A stretch of DNA of 64,000 nt from Flavobacteriaceae bacterium R38 (GTDB lineage: Bacteria; Bacteroidota; Bacteroidia; Flavobacteriales; Flavobacteriaceae), in NCBI GenBank assembly GCA_009901575.1, contig WXYP01000003.1:558001-622000 (forward strand), in the 5' to 3' direction. The notes under the pieces are model-generated. The model saw nothing but the letters and a program-made list of their open reading frames with translations. It did no database searches and was not told the origin of the DNA. Each line of letters begins with the position of its first letter. The stretch's first letter is position 1. Both the position numbers and the translations under genes were made by a program. Shown piece after piece: positions 15,166 through 24,499 of this stretch.

Positions 15166-16449
15166 TTACATCCATTCATTAATTCTATTGGCGTCTAATT
15201 TAATAAAGATAAAAAGGAGAATAGTAAATCCCCATAGCCCGGAACCTCCATAGCTAAAAAATGGCAAAGGAATTCCAATAGTGGGTAAAAGCCCGATAAC
15301 CATCCCTACATTAATTGCAAAATGAATAAATAATATTGAAGCAACGCCATATCCATAAATTCGGCTGAATTCAGATTTTTGGCGTTCAGCTAGAAAGAGA
15401 AGCCGTAATAACAGAAAGGAAAAAAGAAGAACAACTAAAGCACTTCCCGCAAACCCCCATTCTTCACCAACAGTACTAAAGATATAATCTGTATGCTGTT
15501 CGGGAACAAAGTCCCCTTTTGTTCTGGTACCTTCAAGATATCCTTTCCCGAAAAAACCTCCGGAACCTATTGCAGATTCAGATTGATAGGTATTGTAACC
15601 AATTGTTTTGCGTATTTCTTCAAGTTTTTCAGGATCTTTTTCTAATCGTAACCACAAACTAAAGCGATCTCTGTGTCGTTGTTCAAAAACATTTTCATAA
15701 ATAAAACTCACAGAATATGAGAACGCAGCAGATGCGACAAGTATTACTAAAAACATAAGAGGAGAAGTCCTTTTATTTCTTCTTTTTTTAAGTATGAATG
15801 AAAACAGAAGAATAATAAAAGAACTAATAATAACGGTTTTAAAGCTAAAAATTAATGTAGCTACAAATAATAGAATAGCAATTAAACCTATAAACAGATA
15901 TATAGGAGAGAGTCCTTCTCTGTATAAAACAAAAAATAAACTGGCGTATACTAATGCACTCCCCGGATCTGGTTGAGGAATGATAAGTAATGCCGGTGCT
16001 ATAATAATGAGAAATGCTTTTAATTGATCTTTTAACTTGTTGATATTGGTTTGAATATCACTTAAGTACTTGGCCAGAGCCAAAGCGGTTGCTGCTTTAG
16101 CAAATTCGGAAGGTTGAATGGTGTTTCCTCCAAAAGCATACCAGGACGTAGCCCCGTTAATATTTTTTCCAAATAAAAACAGGCCCAATAAAGAAACTAA
16201 GGAAGCTAAATAGATGATACTGGAAAAGCGTTCGTAAAACTTAGCTTCAATAGAAAGAATTAGAATAATAAGAAATAAGCTTAAGCCAATAAAAAGTAAT
16301 TGTTTCCCATAAGGTTGTGCCAAGTTGAATACAGATGGATTCTGATCTGTAAATGTGGTCGAATAAATATTTATCCATCCGATAAAAACTAAAGCGAAAT
16401 AAACCAGAATGGTTGCCCAATCTATTTTCTGGATTACTTTGTTATTCAT
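15166..16449 (-). CDS. rodA: Rod shape-determining SEDS glycosyltransferase RodA
   Basis: 427 aa, about ten membrane helices, SEDS family. It polymerises lipid II glycan strands with PBP2 in the elongasome. Recognisable blocks are NGATSWYAFGGNTIQPSEFAK, PDPGSALVY and the C-terminal PLPFFSYGGSG. The GSGGFFGKG and PEQHTDYIFS block in the large loop is typical of RodA rather than FtsW. The start overlaps mrdA by 8 bp. Last gene of mreBCD-mrdA-rodA. Confidence 0.95.
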   Translation of the reverse strand: MNNKVIQKIDWATILVYFALVFIGWINIYSTTFTDQNPSVFNLAQPYGKQLLFIGLSLFLIILILSIEAKFYERFSSIIYLASLVSLLGLFLFGKNINGATSWYAFGGNTIQPSEFAKAATALALAKYLSDIQTNINKLKDQLKAFLIIIAPALLIIPQPDPGSALVYASLFFVLYREGLSPIYLFIGLIAILLFVATLIFSFKTVIISSFIILLFSFILKKRRNKRTSPLMFLVILVASAAFSYSVSFIYENVFEQRHRDRFSLWLRLEKDPEKLEEIRKTIGYNTYQSESAIGSGGFFGKGYLEGTRTKGDFVPEQHTDYIFSTVGEEWGFAGSALVVLLFSFLLLRLLFLAERQKSEFSRIYGYGVASILFIHFAINVGMVIGLLPTIGIPLPFFSYGGSGLWGFTILLFIFIKLDANRINEWM

Positions 16450-18364
16450 TTATAGTTAATGAGTTATCTGAAGTCGTATGTTTAATATATGATTTTTGTC
16501 CATCATTTATAGTAAATGATTTACCGCTTAAAGGTTTTTCATATTCTTCTATGAAGCGATCATCATTTAATACAAAATTCTCCATATCTTTTCTGGTAAT
16601 TTCTCCTTTGATGTATTTCTCTATCATCAAACCTGCTATTCTTCCTGCCCATCTGCTTCCCCAATATCCATTTTCAACAAAAACAGCAATTGCTATTTTG
16701 GGGTCTTCAACAGGTGCAAAGGCAACAAAAATAGAATGATCTGTCAATTGAACTTTCTGACCATCAATTTTGGTGAAATTTTCAGCAGTACCGGTTTTCC
16801 CGGCTATACTAATTCCCGGAATTTGGATCCAATTAGCAGTTCCTTTATTGTAAACATCATACATCCCCTGGATAACAGGTTCAAAATGTTCCCTTTTAAT
16901 GGTAGTCTGCTTAGGTTTTATATAATTTTCGTCTTGTATGTATTGATTATCGATTTTCTTAATAACGTGAGGTGTATAGTAAAAACCTCTGTTGGCAATT
17001 GCCGCAGTCATATTTGCCAGTTGAATAGGAGTTGTTAATACCTCACCTTGACCTATTGCATTAGATATAGTATTAGTGGCAAACCAACGTTTTTTACCAT
17101 AAGCCCGGTCATAATATTTAGAACTGGGAATTAAACCTTTTTTTCCGTTTGGAAGGTCATAACCTAAATAATTTCCGAGACCAAAACTCTTTAAATGCTT
17201 TTCGTAAACATTCATCCCTTCTTCTGCAGTAGTGTATTTTTCGATGACTTTTCTATACGCATTAGCAAAATAGGCGTTGCACGAATTATAAATACCATTG
17301 TTGAGTTTTCTAATGCCTCCTCCACAGTGGCAACCCATAAATGCGCTTCTGCCGTATCTATAACCATGACTGCATCTGATAGAAGAATTCTCATCTATGA
17401 CTCCTTCTTCTAATGCTATGAGTGCGTTTAAAGTCTTAAAAGGTGATCCCGGAGGATACATAGCCAGCAAACCTCTATCAAATGTTGGTTTTGCAATTGA
17501 ATCGTAATACAGCTTAGTATAATTCTTAGATCGTTTTCTGCCTACTAAGAGTGCCGGGTCATATGTCGGAGCAGAAACAAGAGAAAGTAACTCACCAGAT
17601 TTAGGATCTAATGCTACAATTCCGCCTCTTTTGTTACCCATTAATTTCTCTCCATACATCTGTAAATCCATATCAATGGTGAGATGAATATCTTTTCCTT
17701 GAATAGGAAGTGTGTCTGCGATTCCATTTTTATAGGGTCCGATAACCCGGTTAAAACGATCTTTCTGTATGTATTTAACTCCTTTTCTCCCTCTAAGAGT
17801 TTCTTCGTATTGTTCTTCAATACCTTGGCGCCCTATTAATTCACCAGACTGATAGTAAGTGTGTTTTTTTAAGTCTCGTTCATTAACTTCACTAATGTAA
17901 CCTAATATGTTTGCTGCAGTAGCTTCAGAATAGTACCGTAATGAGCGTTTTTGAATATAGAATCCTTCATATTTTCTCATTTTTTCCTGAAGGACAGCAT
18001 ATTCTTCTTTAGACAATTGAGGTACAAAAACAGAAGGAAGCCTGGGGGAATATCTTTTGGTTTGATTGTATTTTTTTATAAAGTCCTCTTTTGTAATATT
18101 TAAAAGTTTACAAAACTCTACAGTATCAAGTGGCTTTACATCTCTTGGGATGACCATGACATCATAAGAAGGTTGATTTGCAACGAGTAACTTGCCATTC
18201 CTGTCATAAATATATCCACGCTCCGGATAATCGTAAATTGCTTTGATGGCAGTATCATCAGATAAATTCCCGGTTGGCGGATTTAAAACTTGTAAATAGG
18301 AAAGCCTGCCAATGTAGGTAATGGCTACAATTACAATGATAGACGATAAAAGTAATTTTCTCAT
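16442..18364 (-). CDS. mrdA: Penicillin-binding protein 2 (elongasome transpeptidase)
   Basis: 640 aa class B PBP with one N-terminal membrane anchor, a PBP dimer/pedestal domain (about 50-220) and a transpeptidase domain. Catalytic motifs are SPFK (Ser307/Lys310), SCN (361-363) and KTG in AGKTGTAEN. A C331-x-H333 and C345-H346-C347 cluster before SCN matches the zinc-binding insert reported in some PBP2 proteins; zinc binding here is inference. It overlaps mreD by 4 bp and rodA by 8 bp, so it is translationally coupled. Confidence 0.95.
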   Translation of the reverse strand: MRKLLLSSIIVIVAITYIGRLSYLQVLNPPTGNLSDDTAIKAIYDYPERGYIYDRNGKLLVANQPSYDVMVIPRDVKPLDTVEFCKLLNITKEDFIKKYNQTKRYSPRLPSVFVPQLSKEEYAVLQEKMRKYEGFYIQKRSLRYYSEATAANILGYISEVNERDLKKHTYYQSGELIGRQGIEEQYEETLRGRKGVKYIQKDRFNRVIGPYKNGIADTLPIQGKDIHLTIDMDLQMYGEKLMGNKRGGIVALDPKSGELLSLVSAPTYDPALLVGRKRSKNYTKLYYDSIAKPTFDRGLLAMYPPGSPFKTLNALIALEEGVIDENSSIRCSHGYRYGRSAFMGCHCGGGIRKLNNGIYNSCNAYFANAYRKVIEKYTTAEEGMNVYEKHLKSFGLGNYLGYDLPNGKKGLIPSSKYYDRAYGKKRWFATNTISNAIGQGEVLTTPIQLANMTAAIANRGFYYTPHVIKKIDNQYIQDENYIKPKQTTIKREHFEPVIQGMYDVYNKGTANWIQIPGISIAGKTGTAENFTKIDGQKVQLTDHSIFVAFAPVEDPKIAIAVFVENGYWGSRWAGRIAGLMIEKYIKGEITRKDMENFVLNDDRFIEEYEKPLSGKSFTINDGQKSYIKHTTSDNSLTINE

Positions 18365-18870
18365 GTTTTGGGCTTTCTAAGCAAAGGAATAATCAATAAA
18401 CATAGAAATATAGTAAATATACTAGAGAATAACGTGTTTTTAAGTATAGAAAGTATATGAGAAATGCTAAAAATTTCTAATCCGAAAAGAATTAAATGAT
18501 GGATCAAAATAATGATAGACAAATACGCTATTCTTTGTCCGATTGCAGTATTGCTTATTTTTATAATTTGATACTCATAAATGTTCCCAAAGACAAATTT
18601 TAATACGATTGGTCTTATATAAGCTATAGATACAGAAGCTGCTGCATGTATACCACCACTATCACTAAAAAAATCTACACAAAAACCTATAAGAAATGCC
18701 AGGAATAGAAATTGCCCTTTTTCTTCTTTTCTTATCGGATATAGTATGATAAATAATATGTAGATATAAGGATTTATATATCCCAGAAAATCAATGTGAT
18801 TAAATATTAATACCTGAGAGAATACAAGTATAATGAAACGTGCTATATTTAGAATAACTTCACTATTCAT
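18361..18870 (-). CDS. mreD: Rod shape-determining protein MreD
   Basis: 169 aa with five to six predicted membrane helices and little soluble sequence, as in MreD. The family motif region reads IGFCVDFFSDSGGIHAAASV. It overlaps mreC by 8 bp and mrdA by 4 bp. MreD is the poorly conserved membrane partner that modulates MreC-PBP2 activation; assignment rests on topology plus gene order. Confidence 0.92.
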   Translation of the reverse strand: MNSEVILNIARFIILVFSQVLIFNHIDFLGYINPYIYILFIILYPIRKEEKGQFLFLAFLIGFCVDFFSDSGGIHAAASVSIAYIRPIVLKFVFGNIYEYQIIKISNTAIGQRIAYLSIIILIHHLILFGLEIFSISHILSILKNTLFSSIFTIFLCLLIIPLLRKPKT

Positions 18871-19687
18871 TTACAGTATTTTCCAATTGTTTGATTTCAT
18901 CTAAATTCAGATTTTCTATAATATAGACATGTTCAATACTCGTCATATCATTAAAAAGAGCAACGTTAATGATGTAATAATTTTCAGAAATATCTAATTT
19001 GTAACTTTTGATAGTTCCAATTGGAACTCCTTTAGGGAAGATAGAAGACCGGCCTCCGGTTATAATAGTATCGCCTACCGCTATAGGAGCTATATCAGGA
19101 ATATCTGTTAACTGAACGATATTTTGATCTCTGGCATCCCATTTTAAAGTTCCGAAATGTGATGTGTTTTTAAGTTGTGCATTAATTTCTGATAAAGAAT
19201 TCAATACAGATTGAACAACTGCATAGTTTCTGGAATTATTATCAATTATCCCTACAATTCCTCTGGATGTAATAACTCCCTGATCCTGAAGTACACTGTC
19301 TTTTTTTCCTTTATCAAGAGTAAGGTAGTTTTTGGTCCTGTTATAACTATTTTTGATAACAGCAGCAGTGCGTATTTTATAACCATTTAAAAAATGAGTA
19401 CTGTCTTTAATAATAGAATCCGGAATCTCTTCCTGGATAGAGAATAAAATATTTCTTAATTTTTTGTTCTCTTCTACAAGGATTTTATTTTGCTTTTTTA
19501 GATTGAAATACGAAGTGACATTATTCATAGACTCATAAACACCACCTGTAATCCAGTTTGCAGAATTTACAAACTTGCTTTTGTGATACGAATGAGATTG
19601 AAAAGTAAAAATCAATGCTAATGATAATAATGCTAAGAATAAAAAGAAATTTCTATTCCTTAAAAAAAAAGCAATTATATTTTGCAT
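18863..19687 (-). CDS. mreC: Rod shape-determining protein MreC
   Basis: 274 aa. One N-terminal membrane helix (about 12-28) is followed by a coiled-coil region (about 55-90) and the periplasmic double beta-barrel domain, with GVITSRGIVGIIDNNSRNYA and VGDTIITGGRSSIFPKGVPIG. It activates PBP2/RodA. It lies 17 bp downstream of mreB. Confidence 0.94.
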   Translation of the reverse strand: MQNIIAFFLRNRNFFLFLALLSLALIFTFQSHSYHKSKFVNSANWITGGVYESMNNVTSYFNLKKQNKILVEENKKLRNILFSIQEEIPDSIIKDSTHFLNGYKIRTAAVIKNSYNRTKNYLTLDKGKKDSVLQDQGVITSRGIVGIIDNNSRNYAVVQSVLNSLSEINAQLKNTSHFGTLKWDARDQNIVQLTDIPDIAPIAVGDTIITGGRSSIFPKGVPIGTIKSYKLDISENYYIINVALFNDMTSIEHVYIIENLNLDEIKQLENTVNE

Positions 19688-19704
19688 GTCATTTTAATGT
19701 GATA

Positions 19705-20733
19705 TTATTTGATAAGGATACTCTTATACCTATCAATATTTTTTAAAGCAATACCTGTACCTCTTACTACGGCTCTTAATGGATCTTCTGCAATAAATAC
19801 AGGAAGATCTGTTTTTTGAGACAAACGTTTATCCAGACCTCTTAGCATAGAACCCCCACCAGCAAGATAAATACCGGTATTGTAAATATCTGCTGCAAGC
19901 TCCGGAGGTGTTTGCGATAATGTTTCCATTACAGCATCTTCTACTCTGATAATAGATTTGTCTAAAGCTTTAGCAATTTCTCGCCATGCGATTTGAACTT
20001 GTTTTGGTTTCCCGGTTAAAAGATCTCTTCCCTGTACACTCATTTCTTCAGGTGGCATTTCCAGGTCTTCTGTAGCAGCTCCAATCTGAATTTTTATATT
20101 TTCTGCAGTGGTCTCTCCAACATATAAGTTGTGTTGAGTGCGCATGTAATAAATGATGTCATTGGTAAAGACATCTCCTGCGATCTTAACAGATTTATCG
20201 CAAACAATCCCACCTAAGGCAATAACAGCGATTTCTGTAGTACCTCCTCCTATATCAACAATCATATTACCTTTTGGTTGCATGATATCCAAACCTATAC
20301 CTATAGCTGCAGCCATAGGTTCATGAATAAGGTACACTTCTTTACCATTTACTCTTTCGGCAGATTCTTTAACCGCCCGCATTTCAACTTCTGTAATTCC
20401 GGAAGGAATACAAATAACCATTTTAAGAGAAGGATTGAACAGCTTCTTTTTCAATGCAGGAATATTTTTAATGAACATATTGATCATTTTTTCCGAAGCA
20501 TCAAAATCGGCTATTACCCCATCTTTAAGCGGCCTGATGGTTTTTATGTTTTCATGGGTTTTTCCTTGCATCATGTTGGCTTCTTTGCCTACTGCAATAA
20601 TTTTACCATTGGTACGGTCTCTGGCAACTATGGAAGGGCTATCTACAACTACCTTATCATTATGAATAATAAGTGTATTGGCAGTCCCTAAGTCAATTGC
20701 TATTTCCTCGGTCAAGAAATCAAAAAATCCCAT
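19705..20733 (-). CDS. mreB: Rod shape-determining actin-like ATPase MreB
   Basis: 342 aa. The phosphate-1 motif is IAIDLGTANTLI; the phosphate-2 region is IVDIGGGTTEIAVIALGG, and ADPxx adenosine-binding AGGGSMLRGLD follows near the end. It polymerises on the inner membrane to guide lateral wall synthesis. First gene of mreBCD-mrdA-rodA, with a perfect TAnnTTTG promoter box 54-61 bp before its start. Confidence 0.97.
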   Translation of the reverse strand: MGFFDFLTEEIAIDLGTANTLIIHNDKVVVDSPSIVARDRTNGKIIAVGKEANMMQGKTHENIKTIRPLKDGVIADFDASEKMINMFIKNIPALKKKLFNPSLKMVICIPSGITEVEMRAVKESAERVNGKEVYLIHEPMAAAIGIGLDIMQPKGNMIVDIGGGTTEIAVIALGGIVCDKSVKIAGDVFTNDIIYYMRTQHNLYVGETTAENIKIQIGAATEDLEMPPEEMSVQGRDLLTGKPKQVQIAWREIAKALDKSIIRVEDAVMETLSQTPPELAADIYNTGIYLAGGGSMLRGLDKRLSQKTDLPVFIAEDPLRAVVRGTGIALKNIDRYKSILIK

Positions 20734-20786
20734 TTAATTGTTGGCTATTAATTAATGTTACTCTTAGTTGAATTTTGATAATGATT

Positions 20787-20794
20787 CAAATGTA
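20787..20794 (-). promoter_or_regulatory. -7 box of the mreB operon
   Basis: TACATTTG on the minus strand matches the Bacteroidota -7 consensus TAnnTTTG exactly. It lies about 54 bp upstream of mreB, between mreB and the purH stop. No clear TTG at -33 is seen. Confidence 0.5.
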
Positions 20795-20799
20795 ATAAA

Positions 20800-22326
20800 T
20801 TAATGTTTAAAATGACGTGTCCCGGTAAATACCATTGCCATCTTATTTTCATTACAATAATCTATACTTAGCTGATCTTTAATAGAACCTCCTGGTTGAA
20901 TAACAGAGGTAATACCAGCTTTGTCTGCAATTTCTACACAATCCGGAAATGGGAAAAAAGCATCGCTGGCCATAACAGCTCCATTAAGATCGAAATTAAA
21001 TGACTTTGCTTTTTCTATAGCTTGTCGTAATGCATCAACTCTACTGGTTTGCCCTGTACCACTAGCTATTAACTGTCCGTTTTTAGCTAGCACTATGGTG
21101 TTAGATTTTGTATGCTTACATATTTTGGAAGCGAATAATAAATCGTCTAACTCCTCCTTGCCTGGCTGAGCTTCTGTTTTATATTCTAACTCTTCCAAAG
21201 TATCTGTTTTGGAATCTTTATCCTGAACTAAAACTCCATTGAGACAAGTCCTTACCGAATTTTCAGGAAGCGGAATGTCTTTTTGGACCAAAAGAACTCT
21301 GTTTTTCTTTCCTTTAAGAACTTCCAACGCTTCATTTGTGTATGATGGAGCGATGACGACTTCACAAAAAAGTTTATGAATTTCATTAGCAGTTTCTACA
21401 TCTATTGGTGTATTTGAAATTAAAATTCCACCAAAAGCAGATACAGGGTCCCCTGCAAGCGCATCTGTATAAGCCTCTTTTATGGTTTCTCTAGTAGCCA
21501 TTCCGCAAGCATTATTATGCTTTAATATGGCAAAGGTTGGTGCATTATTTTTAAATTCAGACATTAAATTAACTGCGGCATCTACATCTAAAAGGTTATT
21601 ATAAGACAACTCTTTACCATGTAATTTATCAAACATATCATCAAAATCACCAAAGAAATATCCTTTTTGATGCGGATTTTCACCGTACCTTAATTCTTTG
21701 CCATTGGTAATGCTACTTTTATATACAACTTCATCTTCATTGAAATAATTAAAAATTGCAGTATCATAATGAGAAGAGACATTAAAAGCTTTGGCAGCAA
21801 AACGCTTTCTGGTAGCCAGGGTTGTTGCTCCGTTTTCTTCAGAGATTAATGTCAGGAATTCATTATAATCGTCTACAGAAGCAACGCAGATAACATCTTT
21901 GAAGTTTTTTGCAGCAGCTCTTATTAGTGAAATTCCACCGATATCAATCTTTTCAACAATATCTTGTTCTGAAGCTCCGCTTGCTACTGTTTTTTCGAAA
22001 GGGTAAAGATCAACGATGACAATATCTATCTGCGGAATTTCATATTCTTTTAATTCGGCAATATCACTGTCATTATCCTGGCGATTCAGAATACCTCCAA
22101 AAACTTTTGGGTGTAATGTTTTTACCCTTCCTCCTAATATAGAAGGATAACTGGTAACATCTTCTACTGGTATGACATCAATGCCAAGATCTCTAATAAA
22201 CTTTTCGGTACCTCCTGTAGAATAGATGGTAATTCCAAGTTCATTTAATTTTTCAACAATAGGTGCTAAGCCTTCTTTACTAAATACTGAAATTAAAGCA
22301 GATTTTGCCTTTTTTGTAACATTCAT
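20800..22326 (-). CDS. purH: Bifunctional AICAR formyltransferase / IMP cyclohydrolase
   Basis: 508 aa, catalysing the last two steps of IMP synthesis. The N-terminal IMP cyclohydrolase (MGS-like) domain has SVFSKEGL, TGGT and GGRVKTLHPKVFGGIL. The C-terminal AICAR transformylase domain has LRYGENPHQKG, ILKHNNACG and ASDAFFPFPD. Length is typical for the Bacteroidota form. Monocistronic between mreB and the GAF gene, with its own promoter box upstream. Confidence 0.97.
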   Translation of the reverse strand: MNVTKKAKSALISVFSKEGLAPIVEKLNELGITIYSTGGTEKFIRDLGIDVIPVEDVTSYPSILGGRVKTLHPKVFGGILNRQDNDSDIAELKEYEIPQIDIVIVDLYPFEKTVASGASEQDIVEKIDIGGISLIRAAAKNFKDVICVASVDDYNEFLTLISEENGATTLATRKRFAAKAFNVSSHYDTAIFNYFNEDEVVYKSSITNGKELRYGENPHQKGYFFGDFDDMFDKLHGKELSYNNLLDVDAAVNLMSEFKNNAPTFAILKHNNACGMATRETIKEAYTDALAGDPVSAFGGILISNTPIDVETANEIHKLFCEVVIAPSYTNEALEVLKGKKNRVLLVQKDIPLPENSVRTCLNGVLVQDKDSKTDTLEELEYKTEAQPGKEELDDLLFASKICKHTKSNTIVLAKNGQLIASGTGQTSRVDALRQAIEKAKSFNFDLNGAVMASDAFFPFPDCVEIADKAGITSVIQPGGSIKDQLSIDYCNENKMAMVFTGTRHFKH

Positions 22327-22348
22327 CTTTATTGTGTTGTATAAAGTG

Positions 22349-22376
22349 CAAAAGTAATTTTTTGCTTCAATATCAA
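22349..22376 (-). promoter_or_regulatory. purH promoter
   Basis: On the minus strand TTG (22374-22376) is followed after 17 nt by TACTTTTG (22349-22356), a perfect TAnnTTTG -7 box. The 17-nt gap is within the spacing reported for Flavobacterium promoters. The start codon is 23 bp downstream. Confidence 0.55.
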
Positions 22377-22394
22377 CACGCTAAATAGAAAAAA

Positions 22395-22865
22395 TTATAA
22401 AATTTCTGCTACTTTTTCATTAATAAACTCAAGGAAGCGTTCATCTTCTGCTGTAAATGGGTCAATGCTGTGAGAATCGATATCTATCTGACCGATATTT
22501 TCACCGTTTAAAAACAAAGGAATAACAATTTCAGATTTTACATTAATACTGCATGCGATATAATTATCCTGAGCTTTGACATCAGGAACGACAAAATTTT
22601 CATTAGAAACAGCAACTTGCCCGCAAATACCTTTTCCAAAAGGAATGATAGTATGTTCTGTAGGTTCTCCTGCAAATGAGCGTAACTTAAGCTCGTTCTT
22701 ATCTCCATTTTTAAAATAAAACCCTACCCAATTATAGTGTGCTACAGACGATTGCAATAACTCGCAAATAGAAGTAAGCTTATTATCTGTAGACGTATTG
22801 TTATCTGCAATAATATTAAGTATGGGGTCTTTTAAAGCCTCTAGATTCATTGTTGAAATTTTCAT
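22395..22865 (-). CDS. GAF-domain protein, likely free methionine-(R)-sulfoxide reductase
   Basis: About 157 aa from ATG 22865. The frame is open to 22931, but a perfect TACTTTTG box at 22867-22874 lies just upstream, so transcription probably begins near 22860. Translation may therefore begin at 22865 or at the next ATG, 22853. A single GAF domain carries GKGICGQVAVS and YIACSINVKSEIVIPL, the two Cys positions used by fRMsr enzymes. Role: repair of oxidised free methionine. Divergent from xrtF. Confidence 0.85.
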   Translation of the reverse strand: MKISTMNLEALKDPILNIIADNNTSTDNKLTSICELLQSSVAHYNWVGFYFKNGDKNELKLRSFAGEPTEHTIIPFGKGICGQVAVSNENFVVPDVKAQDNYIACSINVKSEIVIPLFLNGENIGQIDIDSHSIDPFTAEDERFLEFINEKVAEIL

Positions 22866-22866
22866 A

Positions 22867-22918
22867 CAAAAGTATTTAAAAATGAATGAATAAATTGAAG
22901 CATATTTGTATATTTTTG
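22867..22918. promoter_or_regulatory. Divergent -7 boxes for the GAF gene and xrtF
   Basis: Minus strand: TACTTTTG at 22867-22874. Plus strand: TATTTTTG at 22911-22918. Both fit TAnnTTTG. Their positions imply very short leaders and argue that the real start codons are downstream of the longest possible ORF starts. Confidence 0.5.
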
Positions 22919-22938
22919 TTGAAAATAACACAATAATA

Positions 22939-23466
22939 GTGATACAAATTCTAAAAAAATATAAGGCTGCTTTCTACTTTATTTTACGTTTTTTTGTCGC
23001 TTATGTTATTTTGACCTTACTCTACAATCAATTTCTGAGTTCTTTTATTAACGCGCCAGATACTTTTACAAGAGCAGTAGCAGAACAAAGCCGTATATTG
23101 AATAACTTTTTTAATTATGAATCTGCGACACAAATCGTAGAAAATGAGTCTTTCGTTCGGTTTTTTGTTTACGATAAATATGTAGCAAGAATTATAGAAG
23201 GATGTAATTCAATAAGTGTACTTATTCTTTTTACATCTTTTATTATCGCTTACAGAGGGAATTTAAAGCACACATTAGTGTTTGTTTTACTGGGCGGATT
23301 ATTTATTTACATACTAAATATAATTAGAGTTAGTATCCTGGTAGTTGGTTTATATCGGTTTCCGGAATATGAATATTTTATGCACCAGGTCCTGTTCCCG
23401 GTAATTATCTATGGCGCAGTATTTTTACTTTGGGTATTATGGGTGAATAAATATGCTAAAAAGTAA
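22939..23466 (+). CDS. xrtF: Exosortase family protein XrtF
   Basis: About 175 aa from GTG 22939; the ATG at 22906 lies upstream of a -7 box and is less likely. A multi-helix membrane protein with the exosortase active-site signature: Cys in RIIEGCNSISVLI, Arg in NIIRVSILVVGLYR and His in YFMHQVLFP. XrtF is the short flavobacterial exosortase, proposed to process proteins with a C-terminal sorting signal. The next gene is its usual partner. Confidence 0.92.
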   Translation: MIQILKKYKAAFYFILRFFVAYVILTLLYNQFLSSFINAPDTFTRAVAEQSRILNNFFNYESATQIVENESFVRFFVYDKYVARIIEGCNSISVLILFTSFIIAYRGNLKHTLVFVLLGGLFIYILNIIRVSILVVGLYRFPEYEYFMHQVLFPVIIYGAVFLLWVLWVNKYAKK

Positions 23467-23482
23467 TGAATAGTAATAAGTC

Positions 23483-23944
23483 TTGAGAAAATTAACTGCA
23501 TATTTGATAACCGGATTCCTGGGAGTTCTTCTCATTTCGATTCGTGCTTTTGAAAATGAGCTGTTCTACGACCCTTTTATTGTTTTTTTTCAGCAAGAAT
23601 TTGAGAAAATAGCGATTCCTGAATTTGATAATTATTTATTGTTATTAAATCATGCTTTTAGATATTTTTTGAATGCCGGGATTTCACTAGCGATTTTATT
23701 TGTGTTTTTCAGAGACTGGCAAATCATTAAAATTTCAGCAATTCTTTACAGTATACTCTTTGTTTTATTAGGGATAATATATTTCTATTTTATCAATTAT
23801 AACCTCGAAGGAAATTATTTTACAACTTTTTATATTCGTCGCTTTTTAATTCAGCCGCTATTTATTTTTATTTTAATTCCGGCTTTTTATTATCATAAAA
23901 AACATATAAATGACGTTAAGAATACTATAAATAACAAGGAGTGA
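23483..23944 (+). CDS. Exosortase F-associated membrane protein
   Basis: 153 aa from a TTG start; an ATG at 23467 is out of frame and stops at once. Four predicted helices, with RAFENELFYDPFIVFF near the N-terminus, the block by which this XrtF-linked family is recognised, and FTTFYIRRFLIQPLFIFIL later. It lies 16 bp after xrtF, so the two are cotranscribed. Its molecular role is not known. Confidence 0.85.
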   Translation: MRKLTAYLITGFLGVLLISIRAFENELFYDPFIVFFQQEFEKIAIPEFDNYLLLLNHAFRYFLNAGISLAILFVFFRDWQIIKISAILYSILFVLLGIIYFYFINYNLEGNYFTTFYIRRFLIQPLFIFILIPAFYYHKKHINDVKNTINNKE

Positions 23945-23956
23945 TAAAATAATTGT

Positions 23957-23964
23957 TATTTTTG
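23957..23964 (+). promoter_or_regulatory. -7 box of the metal-efflux operon
   Basis: TATTTTTG matches TAnnTTTG exactly and ends only 9 bp before the ATG at 23974, implying a nearly leaderless mRNA. No convincing TTG at -33 is seen. Confidence 0.5.
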
Positions 23965-23973
23965 TCTTTGTAA

Positions 23974-24393
23974 ATGAAAGAGTTACTTCGTAAAATAACG
24001 TCTTTGTTTCTGGCACTGTTAGTATTCTTTTCTACAGTGTCATTCACTATAAATAATCATTATTGTGGTGATTATCTTATGGATTCTTCATGGTTTGTTA
24101 AAGCAGATAGCTGTAATATGGCAATAGAAGCAGATGCTTCAAGTTCTTCCTGTGAAACTATTATTAAAAAATCATGTTGTACAGATGAAGTTATTCACAT
24201 AGAAGGACAAGATGAATTAAAAATATCTTTTGATCAGCTAACATTTGATCAACATCTTTTTATTGCTTCATTTTATCAGTTTTATATTAACCTTTTTGAA
24301 GGTTTAGAAGAAAATATAATACCTTTTAAAGAATATTCTCCCCCTCCTTTATTGGCAGATATTCAGGTTTTACATCAGACTTTCCTTATTTGA
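23974..24393 (+). CDS. HYC_CC_PP family metal-efflux accessory protein
   Basis: 139 aa with a signal peptide (residues 1-25). NNHYCGDYL gives the HYC motif, KKSCCTDE the CC motif and EYSPPPLL the PP motif near the C-terminus, the features that name the family. The Cys/His content suits periplasmic metal binding. The family is regularly found at the head of Bacteroidota CusA-type efflux operons, as here; biochemical function is unproven. Confidence 0.85.
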   Translation: MKELLRKITSLFLALLVFFSTVSFTINNHYCGDYLMDSSWFVKADSCNMAIEADASSSSCETIIKKSCCTDEVIHIEGQDELKISFDQLTFDQHLFIASFYQFYINLFEGLEENIIPFKEYSPPPLLADIQVLHQTFLI

Positions 24394-24499
24394 TTATTAA
24401 ATGATTGACTATAACGTTCACTGTGTGTTTACAGTTGGACTTATCGATGTGTTTCGTGTTTTTCGAAACTAATTTGTAGAATCATTTAATTATAATTAT

